64,000 bases of DNA, from positions 64,001 through 128,000 of the forward strand of contig JBBHKE010000040.1 of assembly GCA_037447655.1 (NCBI GenBank). Reading direction: 5' to 3'. Within the stretch, counting starts at the first letter, position 1; each line of letters opens with the position of its first letter. Origin of the DNA: Zygnema cylindricum (Eukaryota; Streptophyta; Zygnematophyceae; Zygnematales; Zygnemataceae). A program made the translations under genes and the position numbers. The notes below the pieces were generated by a model. It searched no databases and was not told where the DNA came from. It saw nothing but the letters and a program-made list of their open reading frames with translations. Of the stretch, positions 32,262 to 45,228 are shown piece by piece.

Positions 32262-35200
32262 CTGGAAAAGTAGTGGCATGCAAAATTAAGTCTGTACAGC
32301 GTTAGTAGTCATACTTCTGTGTTTTCCACATGTGCAACATTTGATGAAAAACTTTTGAGAGATCTTATCTTATTTTCCGTTTAGTGATTAAAACTTGTCG
32401 ATGTAGAACTCACTTTGACAAGAGCTCCTTTCCATTCAGCTGTTTTTTGAATAGCCAATGGTAGGACAGATCCAACTTCACCAACAACCACTATTGTGCT
32501 GCCACGTGGCATATCTGAATTTCTCAAAAATTGAGTGTTGGAAAGTACCATTCCTCCAGCATGCTGCCATTCACAGAGTCATCCACGTCAGACGGAGAAA
32601 AAAGAATTGAGTTTTACCAAAAAAGCACTTGTAAATATAGTGAGAGAGGCAAGCTGAATGAAGTGAGATAAAAAGACAGACAGACAGAAAAAAAAAACTG
32701 TAGGTTTCTCTATTGACAGAGTAGCGTAGGTTCCCTTTTAACATCCTTATCCATGTCTTATTTCTTGCTTCCATTTCTTACCTGGATCAAGAGACCCAAC
32801 TTGCTCTTAAAAGCTGTGCTTCCATGGAGAATTACATGGAAGCCCTTCAGCATCCATGGCTGTCTCTCTAACTCTCCATCAACGTCTTCGCTTTGGGAAC
32901 AAAGAATTTGATAACTGTGAAGTCGGACATGGCATCAGAGAAAATATATGCAAAAAAGTGAAAACTCTGTACAGAACAATTTTTTTCTCCGTATATTGAT
33001 TTGACCTCTAGCACAAGTTCCACCATCAATACTCTAGGTCACACTTTGACAACTTTCAGGTGGCGATATTTCAAAGCACATTGGCATATATAAGAGTGGA
33101 CTATAAATCTTCACGAAAGAAAAGATTTATGGACTCCAAAAATAAACTTGGCCCGCCCCCTCCCCCAACCCCATTTGCTGGATTCTTTTGAATATTTTCC
33201 CAACCATACTGATCAGTCGCTGAGAACATAGCCACAAGAACCAACAATGTATATGGTTGAGGATAAGATATTGTAAGTGGAATTCCTGTTTCCCTTCTCC
33301 TTCATTTGCACGGTCTGTCCCCCTCAGCTGCCATGCAGAATCACACCCTTTGTAATATAATAGTACGTAGAAAACACTGAACACTGAGCCATACTGAACA
33401 TGGAAAATAACATCGGAAAATGGATTATTAGTGGCCAAGTTAGGCCTTGGACAGCCTTGGAATACTCACTCTGATATCGGTAAACACGATTTGGCTGAAA
33501 TGGAAGCATACATCCATCTTGGTGTGACAGCTGGCGCTCCAATGGCACAGGAATAGAGGAACTTAAGTGTTCTCATCTGCAAAAAAAAAAAAAAAAGATT
33601 TTTCTTCAGATCCACACTTCCAAACAATCGAGCAATCTAAATCATGTGACAACAAAAAAAAAAAAGGGCAACATTCACCATTTTCCTTCAATTTTAGCCA
33701 TAGCAGAGCAATCCAATATGTTGATGCCAGAGACCAGAAAAGCTGATGTCTGTCAGAGCATCCTACTCAAAAACCAGGATATTCCAAAAAGGCTGTCAAA
33801 CATTTTGGATGATTTCAACCAATCTTTCGGAACAACAAAGCTACAAACCTGTCCAGGAGCAACCACAACCACATTTTCAGCACTTGGAAATTTGCGACTG
33901 GACTCTCCGTTCCTGTGAGGATCCTTCCCATGGCCACGGTCAACAGAGACATGTAATGGTACGTCTTGAAGTACTTCCCCGCCATGAGAATCCACTGTGT
34001 CCTTCAAAACATCCATTTCTTTTCCCTTGAACCCGGTGAGCAGAAAATATTTTCCTCTGAACAAATCCTTTGCATACTCTCTTTCCATTTGTCGTGGACT
34101 GCGTCTTTCCTTTGTTGTCTTTGCACAATTGTCTGACTGATTCACGGTTCTATCCTGTTCATCACTTGCGCTCTGAGTTAGTATAACTCTTCGGTTTCTC
34201 CCGCGACCTGAACGTTTGACATGAATAGTCACATCTTCTTCTTCTTCACCATCATCATCTATTGCGTCAGATTCTTCTTCAACAATGTGATCCTCCTTGC
34301 GAAACATCTTTTGCGCCTCATTTTGCACTTTGTTTTGTGAACAACAACAATAATTGACTCTTTTCTGATTCATCTCACTCGTTTTCCACCTTGCCTCCTC
34401 CTCTCTTGGCGTGGTTCTCTTAAGTTCCTCAGAATTTTTATTCAGTCGAATTCTTTTCGATCCAATTTCTCCAATGACTTGTTCAGCAGCGTCTTTACCA
34501 CATACTTCAGTTTGCCTTGCCCTCTCTTCCAGTCCATTTTCCTCCCTGGGAATGTCTTTTCTCTCCGCGTGTTTCTCCCTTTCAGCACTTTTTGGCTCCC
34601 CCGCTCTAGCAGGTGCATTCTCTACAATTATACCCTTGCCCTTCCCTTTTAACTTCCCCTGCCCTTCTGCCTTCCTTGCTATTTCATCTGTGCCATCTAC
34701 CAATTTCCTTTTTCCCAGGACAGTTTCAGCAGAATCTGAGCCCTTATGTTCCCTCCCCTTCTGACTTCTCACTCTTCCAAAAAGATATGATTCTGTGTGA
34801 GCTCTCCAGGCAGCCACTGCTGCCTCTTTTACTGGGACACCTAGACATATGACCGGCTCTCCCGCTTTAGTTGGAGGCTGGTTGGTACTAAGAGAACGAA
34901 GAGAACTATGCACTGTCCGTTTTATTATCACATTAGCTGCAGCTGTTGGTACAGGCGTTTGCTGCTTGCGGGCAGGAGAATGAGAGGGCTCAGCTGATGG
35001 AAGTAATGGATTTGCCTTATCAGTTTGTTTCATTGATGATTTTTGTGCAAGTCCTTCTCTGCAATGCGAATCATCCTCTCCTTTCTCATGCGTGGTTAAG
35101 ATGTGATTCAGATGCACACCGTCTTTGCCTCCTTCACATTTTCCCACTACTTGCCGCGCAGAGCTAAGAGATGCAACAGTGGGCTGCCTTTCTCCTGAAC

Positions 35201-38200
35201 ATCGTGTTCCAGATTTTAAAGCTTGAGCTGACATTGCCCGGACAGTCTGAGCTTGACATGAATGCTCGACCAGATTCGCTTTCTTACTGGTATCCAGATT
35301 CCAGCACTCCTCGACAGAATTAGTTTCTATATCAACCTCGTCTTCAGCAATGTTGCCACCATGTTTCTCCTTGTCCACGAAGACAGATTCCTGCCTCTTC
35401 CCTTGGTCGTTTCTAGCCTGCAGATGAACTTGACCTCCATGTGTTCCTTCCACATTTCCTTTCCATCCTATATCGGCATTTGGTTGCTCTTTAGCTAATG
35501 GGTAGGGCCGAGCAACCTGTTCACACGTCCCAGTTCCGTTCAATTGGCGAAGTTGCGGCAGCTGCTCCTCAGTTGCATCCCCTCCTGTGAAGTTACAAGT
35601 ATCACTTCCACGAGTCACATGCAATTCAGCTACCATTTCCTCCTCTACCTCTGCCAAGTGGTCTTTCACGAGTCTACCATCTCCCCTCCCTTTTGTCTTC
35701 ATGTGAGTATTAACATTAACTTTATTTAGAGTGGTACCACCTGTGACTTCCTCTGCCTTTTCGCTGTTAGTGTTTAACGGTCCAAATCCCGTATTCTCTT
35801 GAGGTTTTTCATTACAAGCTGCCGCTAGAGCTTCTTCTTGCCCCCTAGCTCTCTGATCATTACTGTCCTTAATATTAGTCGTCTTCAAAGCTTCTACAAC
35901 ATCTTCCTGTTCCACAGCCTCCCTACATTTATCTCTGTTTCCTTCAACCAAATAACTGTCACCTTTATCAAAAGATTGTGTTGGGCAGTCCTCCCATGCC
36001 CCGTTATCCTCATTTTCAAATTCGTTCTTGTCCTCGAACTCGGACTTACTTTGAGGCACATAGCTGTCATTACTTCCTTGCGTTCCTCCCACTTCAAGAT
36101 CACCCGTTTCTCTTTTCTCTCTTGCCTCGAGACTTGTATTATTTCTTCCTTTTCCTGTTTCCAAAACCATTTTTTTGTCAAGGACCTTCTTGTCACATGG
36201 AACTTCTGGAACATCAGCATTTATGTCAATTTCAGTTTTCTGGTTTGCCTGCACATAACATGGAACAGCATTATCCTGTAAATGACACCTATCCGCTCCC
36301 GTCGTGAACTCACACCGAAGAGCAGTATGGTTCTCAAACCCAGTTTGTCCTAATGTGCCAGGTGGCATCTGATAGGGCTCAGTTTCAGCTGTCTCGGTTA
36401 AGTTTTTCTCCACCTGCAGGCCGACATCCCTATAAACCTCTGCCATAGCTTCATCATCTAACCCATCGCCCAATCAGGATCATCCACCTGCATCCAATCT
36501 GGCTCCTCCTTTTCCATAGTATACTCATCTAAACCCAACTCATGTCTTGCTCTCCGGAGCTTTACTGCAATTTCTGTGACAGATGTGGAACTCACCAAGC
36601 TCCCATCACCACCATTTGATAATTCAGCGGCCATAGCCATGACAGCTGTCGCTTCAGCAGCAGTCAAAGAAAGGCCTACAGCTGCCTCAGGTATCACTCT
36701 TCTCATTGAGACAACCTCCCCTTCATTCTGTGGTTTACGCTTGTGGTCTCTGCTCATTGTCTTTCCACTCGACCCACAAGACTGGTCCTTGTTTCCCATA
36801 GAACCTGTAGGCATCGACTTAGTCATCTCATGGAAAACTCTCTGGCCACTTTCACCCCCAATATTTTGTGTCTTAGTTTGTACTTCTTCTCCTCCTTCAT
36901 TATTCTCACCTCTCTTTTTGGACACATCATTTGTTCTGGGACTGCTTCCACTACCCCCCCGTTGCCTCTTCCTCAGAAAACCTTCCTTGATGTCTTCTTG
37001 AAGGCCGGTGCAAGGTTTCATATTCGAATTTGGTGGATTACTGTCTGGAAGTCCACTTGTGGATTCCTCTGAAGCTTTGTTACCTTTAGCTGACTGGATT
37101 GCAGCCACATGGCAGCTAGATGAAGGTTTCTGCCTTTTTTCTGGAGGCGATGGTGAAGACGAAAGTTCGAGATGAAAACGTGTGGGAATTGGACTTTGGA
37201 GGGATGACATTGACGCACCAGTCTGTTTATTTGCATTTTTCCATGAATAAAAACAACAAGAACAGATGGGTGATTACTTTCAGACTTGAGCAGCAGACAA
37301 ACTCAGAAGCCTTGTAAGAAAAGGAGCAGCAGGTCTAATATTTTCAAAAATGTATTTCCAGAAGCAAAGTTACATCATCTAGTCACCATTTGACATAATA
37401 TTTAGCATGGCAGGTGTATAGGTTTTCTTCTGCCCAATTGTTTAACACAAAATGGATTGGTGAGAAAAGTTTTAACATTCCGCAGATTTCCTATATACAC
37501 CAAACCGAGATGGTTCCCGTCCTTCCAATAACATATCATAGAGAAGAAGATGCAACCACCAGTATGAAAAACTTGAGGTTAAAATATGAAAACTGCTACC
37601 ACCATTTAAGGTAAAATTTGTACTCTATTTGAGCGAAAACAAAGAGTGGGATAAGGTAAGTCCCGACAAGCTGACACCACACAGTATAAAACACTTGACA
37701 TTTTAAGGTAGCCAAAATGAAGCAATGGAAAACAGCATGCACATGAAAGACACAAATAAACCTACACATTTCACTTTTCTTTTTAAAAACATAGAAACCT
37801 GCTTCAATTCAGTGAGACATTTATATACTGAAACAATAATGTGTACAGACTGACCGTATCCTTTAAACCGGTTTAATACGAGTTTCTGTTTCAACCTCAT
37901 TTCCTCGATAAAAAAAAAAAATGAAAGATAAACCACATCATGAAACCCAATGTAAGACTTCCCTCTCACTCACTTCACTTTCAAGCCGGAGTTCACAAGC
38001 AAGTCGACTAGTTCCTGGAAAATCCGCTTTAACTGTATCTCCTACAGCTCCTTTGCCTTTTTCACGTAACGCATTGACTCTTAGCACTAGAGGCCGAACA
38101 GAAGAATCTCGCACCCATTGAGGTTGCCATGGAATCGACTGCATTAACATATTTAGTGACATAATTGTCATGACAGGAATCAACTAGGGCATATGTATGA

Positions 38201-38728
38201 AATTATGGTCAGGGTAAGTTAGGGAAAGAAAAAATCTTATTCTGGCAAATGGGACGATTACAGATGGAGAAAAACGAGTCCATTGTGTGAAAAATGAAAC
38301 GAGAATACTCCAATAGCAACAAATGACTCTTCTGTGGTTTTCCACAAAACCCAGCAAACTAGTTAAACAGAATTGGAAAGAATAAGAATTAATTCTTCAA
38401 AGGTAGTATAAGAAGAGATTTGGTCAGCAGTGACGTTTGCAGTCTTCCCTATGTATTCAGATTCCACGAGCAAGAGGAGCAATATAAGCTCAAAATGCAT
38501 CAGTTTCAATATGGGCAAAAATAACTCTAGCACTCGTTTCTATTTCTTTCATAGTGCAACGAAAATGACTCTCAGGTACTCGATAGTGCTCACTTTTATC
38601 GAGCCTTATGTAACTTTAGTGATGGAAAATGCTTTTAAAATCATAAACGAGAAGTTTACCTGAGAAAACAGCGGTTTCCGAAGTCGATGTAGACCAAATT
38701 CTTCCTCCGTTTCATTTCCCGTTGACAT
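30455..38728 (-). CDS. Tandem-BRCT and BAH domain nuclear protein (53BP1/MDC1-like architecture)
   Basis: Nine exons can be joined: 38728-38660, 38138-37974, 37222-33849, 33576-33470, 32890-32782, 32563-32414, 32261-31533, 31111-30887 and 30685-30455. All proposed introns have GT/AG ends. All are phase 0 except the one after 33470, and the whole adds up to about 1,720 codons. The first 1,200 residues are charged and low in complexity. Two BRCT domains follow, then a Lys/Glu-rich linker and a C-terminal BAH domain ending at TAG 30455-30457. BRCT pairs read phosphoserine marks at DNA breaks and BAH domains bind nucleosomes or modified histones; a role in chromatin and DNA-damage response is inference from these domains. 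A 1-nt frameshift lies within 36461-36476. Exons 1-3 are the least certain. Confidence 0.8.
32414..33576 (-). CDS. Exons 4-6 of the BRCT-BAH gene, end of BRCT 1 and BRCT 2
   Basis: Exon 4 (33576-33470) gives RTLKFLYSCAIGAPAVTPRW, the last helix and tryptophan of BRCT 1. Exon 5 (32890-32782) gives LKGFHVILHGSTAFKSKLG, the first strand and helix of BRCT 2. Exon 6 (32563-32414) gives HAGGMVLSN, the strand STIVVVGEVGS and the helix LAIQKTAEWKG. The final DQEWLVQVILHGK is at the start of exon 7. The second BRCT with its long gap between strand and helix recalls the 53BP1 type. The lengths 107, 109 and 150 nt fit one frame exactly. Confidence 0.82.
33849..37222 (-). CDS. Large exon 3 of the BRCT-BAH gene, low-complexity region and start of BRCT 1
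   Basis: The acceptor AAACAG precedes 37222 and the donor CAG|GTTTGT follows 33849. An alanine-rich patch (GLSLTAAEATAVMAMAAELS) lies near 36650. The stretch to about 34100 is rich in Glu, Lys, Gln and Ser with several basic clusters that could be nuclear localisation signals (KRIRLNK, KRSGRGRNRR). BRCT 1 begins near 34070 with LFRGKYFLLTGFKGKE and continues to VVVVAPGQ at the exon end. The frame changes once inside 36461-36476. Both frames are closed outside that 16-nt interval, so the break is precisely placed. Confidence 0.8.
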
Positions 38729-40183
38729 GGTTAAAGAATAAACCTACAAAGTGACCAATCAAGAAAACCCCATTTCGTTTTAATAACTAGAAGTCAAACT
38801 AGTCCAGAATCACGTCGAACACTTGCAAAGGCTATCTTTCTTCCAAAATTTCTTCAATTCAATTCAGAAAACGATAATATTCTAATTTTCTTCTGCACAG
38901 CTTTTAGAGCAGGGATTAAGCAATAAGATCATGCACAGAATGATCCACAAAAAAAATCAAGTAAAGAGTTTGAAACAAACTAATTTGACAACTGTTTTTC
39001 ACGAGGTTGTCTCTTCCAGAAATAAGTAAATAATAACTTTTAAGGTTAGAAATGATATGATTCCCTGAGTATCCATGAAATTTCTAATTGAAACAACGAG
39101 CGTTCCAAAAGTGACATTTTACTTAGGAGATGACTACAGCAAAGGTTAGACTTGATACAGAGTTGCAAAAATCATCTGCATTCATAATCTGAAACAGGGC
39201 AAAAAAATCGCATTTGACCTTGTCACTAATTTCTTTTTCCTTTTCATCAAACAGTCATTTCACCTTTTCGATTCGACGGGTTTAAATGCAGAAAAATAAA
39301 ATCATTCCGCCTGTTGTAACTTTTGTCGCTTCTTGCTCAGGATAAACCAGAACATCCACAATTCAGCTCTCTTGCATTTTTCTCTCCATCACCTTCGACT
39401 TCCTAATCTTGCAGAAAATTCTCTAAACCTTCAACCAGTCCTCCTGCTATGTTTTCACGCGGAAGCTCGACAGTTGTAAAACGGCTAACATCCCTTTCTC
39501 ATTGAAAACATCAAAACAAACGCCTCCTTTTCGTACGGAGAAAGCTGGTATGAAAATATTTGGGCGCGAAATGGTGGAATTCAGTTGTGTAATTTTCCCG
39601 CCAAAAAGAGCATCACGAAGCCTGGAGAAAGAGTTTCATGACTCTGATAGTCTGATCTTGGCGCCAATTCTAAAATCTAAACTTCTATGCTCGTGTGATT
39701 GTGAATCGGGACGCATCAGTGGTCGATACACATCAAACGTCGATATCCTCCAAAATCCGCATCGGTTGGAGGCCGCTACGATTTGTCTGCTGACTTTTTT
39801 AAATGTTTTAATACGCGTGGAATTGTGCGTCTGCGCGTCGCCAGTGCCACACTAGTTCTACAAAACTATTGATTATGGGGAGCACGGAATGGCAAATGAA
39901 GTATTTCGTACAGCTGTAGCGTTAAGTCGGTGTACGCTCCTAACCATACGGTCAAGACAAATAAACAGCTATAGTCCCGCCTAGCACTAATAGTGTTAAT
40001 GTTTTCATCGCCACATATTTTTTTATGTACACACATGTCCCATTTTCAATTGGAGACCAATCGGAAGGTGAGAATTTCGACTTCCGATCACAACCGTCGA
40101 ATCTACTATCCGACACGTTGTACGGAGAAAAGATGCTTTTAAAAGTGGTAAAAAGAAACAATTACACCAATAGCGATACACGG
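38729..40183. other. Upstream region of the BRCT-BAH gene, no other gene seen
   Basis: It should contain the promoter and 5' UTR of the minus-strand gene. No TATA box can be placed with confidence. A part close to the start (38405-38760) is duplicated at 52975-53290. Small open frames near 39502-39855 have no recognisable features. Confidence 0.45.
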
Positions 40184-40350
40184 TACACCGCGAATCGTAA
40201 TTAGCGTTATGTATGCTAATTCCGTCACCCCAAATTTTGACTCTATCGCCATAAATAGAGTATATTATTATAAATTATTCTTTACATTTTTTAAGGTACT
40301 TTTTGAATGAGCGTTAATAACTCTAATTAAGTTCCATTTTAAATAGTGTG
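40184..40350. mobile_element. Fragment of a TA-target MITE
   Basis: Starts TACACCGCGAATCGTAATTA, the left terminus of the MITE family at 28874 and 45317. No matching right end is found, so it is truncated; the right limit is approximate. Confidence 0.55.
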
Positions 40351-40424
40351 GCGTACGGTCGAGCTCAAGAGCTGTTGGTGCCACGCACCTCCGAAAAGCA
40401 ACGCAAGCACACCCGGCAGCGAAG

Positions 40425-40680
40425 AAGAGAGGGGGGGGGGCTCCCGCCGGTCTGTATTATAGGAGTTTGTGTAGTAACATACGCTCTCTGGTGTGCCGCT
40501 ACACGCCACGCAAGGCGTGAACAAGCGCTGCAAATGACGGGCCAAGTGGTCCCCCCCCCCCTCCCCCCCGCATCAAGTGTTGCGACGTACACCTCTGGCG
40601 AAGGCGGCGTAAGCTCTTACACGGTATTCTTCTTTGCAAAAACGTGCATCCAGAGGCGCGACCCCCCTCCCCCCCTGGCG
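40425..40680. repeat. G-run and C-run rich segment
   Basis: A run of ten or more G near 40430, then C-rich runs near 40550 and 40665, with GCGT-rich sequence between. The apparent open frames on both strands are composition artefacts. Confidence 0.6.
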
Positions 40681-41807
40681 TAAACCTACTATACAATTTG
40701 TATGCAATATACCATAAAAATATATGGTATTCTAATAATAATGTTTATGGAATCGGTGGTAACAAATTTATTCATCGCGTAGCGATGTATCGGCCGCCTT
40801 TGCTCTCGATGACCAATAACATGGGTTGTCTGCAGAGGTCACAATCAATAGCCGAATCTGGCCGTACCTGTTTTTTTTCTTTTTTGTTTTGTAATCACCA
40901 GGCCGAATCCGGCCGGCGCCCAAAATTTGGCACCCGAATCCGTTCCGGATCCAACGCGGCCGGCCGGGTATGGTTAGGTTACTGATTAAGGTGCCCGATT
41001 AAGGGTAGAATTCCATTAGACGAAAAGTGGGGTTCGTTACTGGACGCCGTACGTTTTCGTACAGTGAAGTACAAAGCCGTACCTTTTTTTTTTGTCAGCC
41101 GAAACATCGTTACTGGAAAGCTCTCGGGAGGCTCCAATGATGTAGGTGTGATTCCTGGTCGTTGGATATTCCACTTGTTTAGATCCGCGAAGCAATCGCG
41201 CACATCGTCCAGTGTCACGATACTCTCCTCGCAAGGAGAGTTGTACGATACTGGTCATGGTAAGGTCGTGTACCATCGGTACACGTTAAAAAGCAAAAAA
41301 ATATCCACTTTGAGCAAGCGATCACAGGCCTACACGTCCTACAGGCCATGTGCCTATGTCCTACATGCCATGTGCTGCCTGCCACGCTGGATGCAGGTGA
41401 GCTGGGAATATCCTCGTACGCTCCGTCTGACATCCACCGACATTCAAAGTATGCCGCGACCTTCAAATTTGCCGCGTTTTTTTGCCATTCCGTTTCAAAA
41501 TTTTGATTTCCAATTTCAAAATCAAAATTTGGCCGCAGACTTTACGTACGAATCATTAACCACCTCCGGTTGTACAAATATTTCTTTCTGACTTTCCGTT
41601 CGTAGATTTTTTTTAGACTTTATGAATATGGACTCTAACCTAAGTGGCCCCAATCATAATTGAGGAATGTTTGTTACTGGCCGGACAAAATGGAATAGTC
41701 TTCCAGTAAACGCTGCCAGTAAAAATTTCCGTACATTTACAGGAGTTGTCTAATGGAATTCTACCCTAAGACGTCTGGTTGTCGGAATCATAACAATGCG
41801 GATTTAT

Positions 41808-42145
41808 CGATACAAAAAACTACAATACGAATCGTAATTAGAGTAAATAAATAATTAGAGTAAAAAACGAAAAAAAAAAATTAGAGTTTTTAACTCTAAT
41901 TTGGGTGATCAATTTTTTTGTAAAAAAAATAAAATTTACTCTAATTTATCAATAACTATAATTTGGGCGTAAATTTGGGCGCTGAATATATCTACTGTAA
42001 ATTAGGTACACGTATAGAATTTGACAAAACGTACAGTTTCACGTCATTATGACGTTAGCACTACGTGGTTTGTTAAAACCCAGTTTCACGATAACGGCCT
42101 GTATTAGATCATTATTTTAACTTTTTTGATTTTGCATGGTCAGAG
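41808..42145. mobile_element. Diverged copy of the TA-target MITE (45317 subfamily)
   Basis: The left end TACAATACGAATCGTAATTA and the following TTAGAGTAA repeats match the MITE at 45317. The interior shares GACGTCATTATGACGTTAG-type sequence and TTAAATCATTATTT-like words. The right terminus is not found. The limits are approximate. Confidence 0.6.
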
Positions 42146-43288
42146 CACAAACGACGATGACATAGAGCGGCTAAATGCGCCTTGGTTTGCTAAATCAACA
42201 GGTCTTGTATCATGGGTTGAATCCCTTTGTGTGAGTGCTAGCAAAAGCATAGGTTTAGCGCGTGGTGAAATTTCGACGAAGCAGTGGCTTACAGAAACAA
42301 AAAAAAATCATTTTCCAAATATGCAACTAAGTTTTTAGTGGTCCGGACGGACCCGATTTATCAACTGTCATGTTACGTATTACAATCTGGTTCTTACTTT
42401 CTGGAAAGGAAAGTATGGAACTCTAGTTCGGACTGCGCAACACTTATGTACAGAAAAGTCGCACCAACGAAACCCCACAAAAATCATTAACACCAAGTCA
42501 ACCATCTTGAGAAGCTTTTATGGTGACATCGAATCGATGTATCTGTAAAACATGACAGTGTTGTACTATAAATTCCTTACCGATGTATCGAGATGGTACA
42601 TCGATTATCGGCAAGTAATTAAGGCCAAAAGTCGCAAAAGTCAAAATTTTAGACAACCGAAACCGATTGTTATTTTTTTTCAAAACATGAGTACCCGACG
42701 CCCGACCGGGTTATGTCACGCTCCAAAAATTTTAACCGTTACCCGAAACACGTTTACGAAAAAAAAGGTTAATCGAAACTCGATTTCTCCCGACTACCCA
42801 TACCCGCTCGTACCCGAATAAGTGCAAAATTAATGGTACATTTCCCTTATACCTTCCACGATACCAAGAGTACAAAGTACAATAATGTTGGATAGTATGG
42901 ACAGTACAAAACTTTCAATATTTTTCGTTTTTTGCTTACCTGACCGTAACCGATTTTTTTTTTATGTGAATCAACTGCCCGAATCCACCCGGCCCCCCAA
43001 ATTTGGCACCCGAATTCGTTTCGGATCCGACGCGGGCGGTCGGTTAACGGTCGCTTACGGTTTAGGTTAACCGTTTGCGACCTCCGGCGGGGGGAGCCTT
43101 TGGAAAAAAATTGGCAACCTAACGTACGTAAACATAACGATAAATTATTGGATTGAAAAGATATTGCGATACATCGCAAATTGATGCGATGTTAGCCTTC
43201 TCGATATACCGGGTCAATGTCTCGATTATTCAAAGGGCAAAAAATGACACATATTGAACATCGACAATCGGCTCTCGACTAACAACAC

Positions 43289-43370
43289 TACACCGGCGAA
43301 TCGTTATTAGCGTTAACAAATATTTAGTGTTAAAGAACAATTAGTGTTATTAACGCTAATTGGGTATTTG
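43289..43370. mobile_element. Short fragment of a TA-target MITE
   Basis: TACACCGGCGAATCGTTATT followed by AGCGTTAACAAA and ATTAGTGTTATTAACGCTAA. The left terminus is recognisable with one inserted base; the rest has decayed. Confidence 0.5.
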
Positions 43371-45228
43371 GGGATTTTGCGGCGCCTTGTCACAAAAATG
43401 CGAATGACAAACAATGGATGAATTGAACGAATCGTAACATCGATTCCACTTTGTTCTTCGGTGTTCACCCGTATAAGAACCATATACATATATATGGTTA
43501 TGTTAGGCATGTACACGTAATCCGTACATCACCTATTGTTGCACGTGATATCTCAAGACCGACAATCTTAGGGGGTGTCCCCATGCATTAAATTATTGAC
43601 TTTTTTCTGTCAGTTTCCCCCAAAGCTTAATCCCCAACGAGAAAATCTTTTGCCGTAGAAAAAATTACTTTAACCACGGTACAATCAGCGTCAAGTCGAT
43701 ATTTTGAATGTACCCTATGTTTGTCGTGTTATGTACTCATTTTGTCGTTTTACTCTTTTAGACCCCCGAGCACGCGAATCTAGCTTATAAAAAAAAATTA
43801 TCGAAAATCACCTCTTTAGGTGATTTTATATAAAGTATCACTCAAACAACAAATGAAAAACGTTCCACGCACGCGCCACACGAGTGAAAAAAATTAGAAG
43901 GAGGGAGAGTACGAGCTATTTTTTTCATTGCCCATCACACGCATGTACGGAAAAAGATTGTAGGGGTCTTGGTCCTCGATTTAAATTCATGGGTCCTTTG
44001 TGGAAGTTTACGTCGTCGTCACCTCTCCTGCTCTTTCTCACACTCTCGCTTTTGTCTCTCACTTCTTAGAATGAAAAACGATGGTTATGGTATAAAAGGA
44101 AAAATCTTTAGAAAATAATTTTTTTGACTAACTAAAGGCATATTTTGATGGCAGGCCTAGTGAGAAAAGACGAGAAAACTAGTTTTGTGTATCGGTAAAA
44201 AATTTATCGCGATAAAATCGATATTGATAGTTATCGGTTATCGAACAGTGAGGGATCCTCGTATATCGCTCCGAGACCAACAAATTCTTTATCGGTGATA
44301 AGTAGAAAAAAAATATAAAACTCTATATAATAGTACTTTGTAATATATTGCATAATACTAGTGACTATATATAGCGTGGTATGCCACGTATGACAATTTG
44401 TTTAGTAATCACTATAATGGGATTTACGTACGAAAATTTATCCGTTCAATTGTACGGAATAATTCGTGTAATTATCGTCGATAAAATCGGTACCGGTGTT
44501 ATCGCGATAAAAAATTGTATTATCGGTAACCTCCGCGATAACCACCAGTCATCGGTTATCGGATATTATTGGTTTTTTGTCGCGATAACACCGATACTGT
44601 TATATCGTGTCAATATATCGATTATCGATAAGCCAAAAAGACGGACATATCGGTTATCGACAAAACCCAACCGATACACAACACTACAAAAAACGAAATT
44701 GAAAAGCCAAGCCATGGCGGAAGGTTTTTGGAATTAGGGACCTCGATGTTGTCACAAGTGAATATGACGCCACAATGTCACAAAACCCTAGACATCTACA
44801 ATGTCCCAAAAATCTAAACGTCTAAAAGTGTCGTTGTTTTTGTAAGCGTCACCAACTGTCAGTAAGTTTTTTAATCGTCTTCAGCAGTCATAAGCTATAC
44901 CTACTTCTACAACCGTCACCTTTCAAAGTTTCCATTCCATTTTCGCATATTGGAAGGCTATGTATAGTAGTACAAAGAATCTTCACTAAAATCCGAAGTA
45001 ATTATTCAAAGTACCAATTACATGGGGACACCCGTTTATTTTTAACCAACAACATAATTGACGAGCACGCCAATTATTACCACGACCAAAATATCTGTAC
45101 ATTTTTTTTTCACACTCATAGTGAAGGACAAATAATATAAGGTATCCAAAAAAAAACATGTAAAGGAATACACTAACAATGGTGTTTAATAGTGTTGAAT
45201 CAACGGTTGTGTTTGATTGAAGGTGTGG

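Noticed and set aside
31574-32273. Overlapping plus-strand open frames of 100-170 codons
   Set aside because: Shadows of the Lys/Glu-rich linker exon on the minus strand, where splice sites and BRCT/BAH joins fix the true frame.
34411-36307. Several plus-strand open frames opposite the large BRCT-BAH exon
   Set aside because: Antisense shadows without features; the minus-strand frame is continuous over 2.6 kb and ends at a fitting splice donor.
36443-36476. A 31-nt intron (CAG|GTGGAT to GGTTAG) explaining the frame change in the BRCT-BAH gene
   Set aside because: Far too short for splicing; a one-base indel is simpler.
44381-44737. 118-residue open frame
   Set aside because: It arises from the CGATA-rich repeat; no codon pattern, homology or splice context supports a gene.
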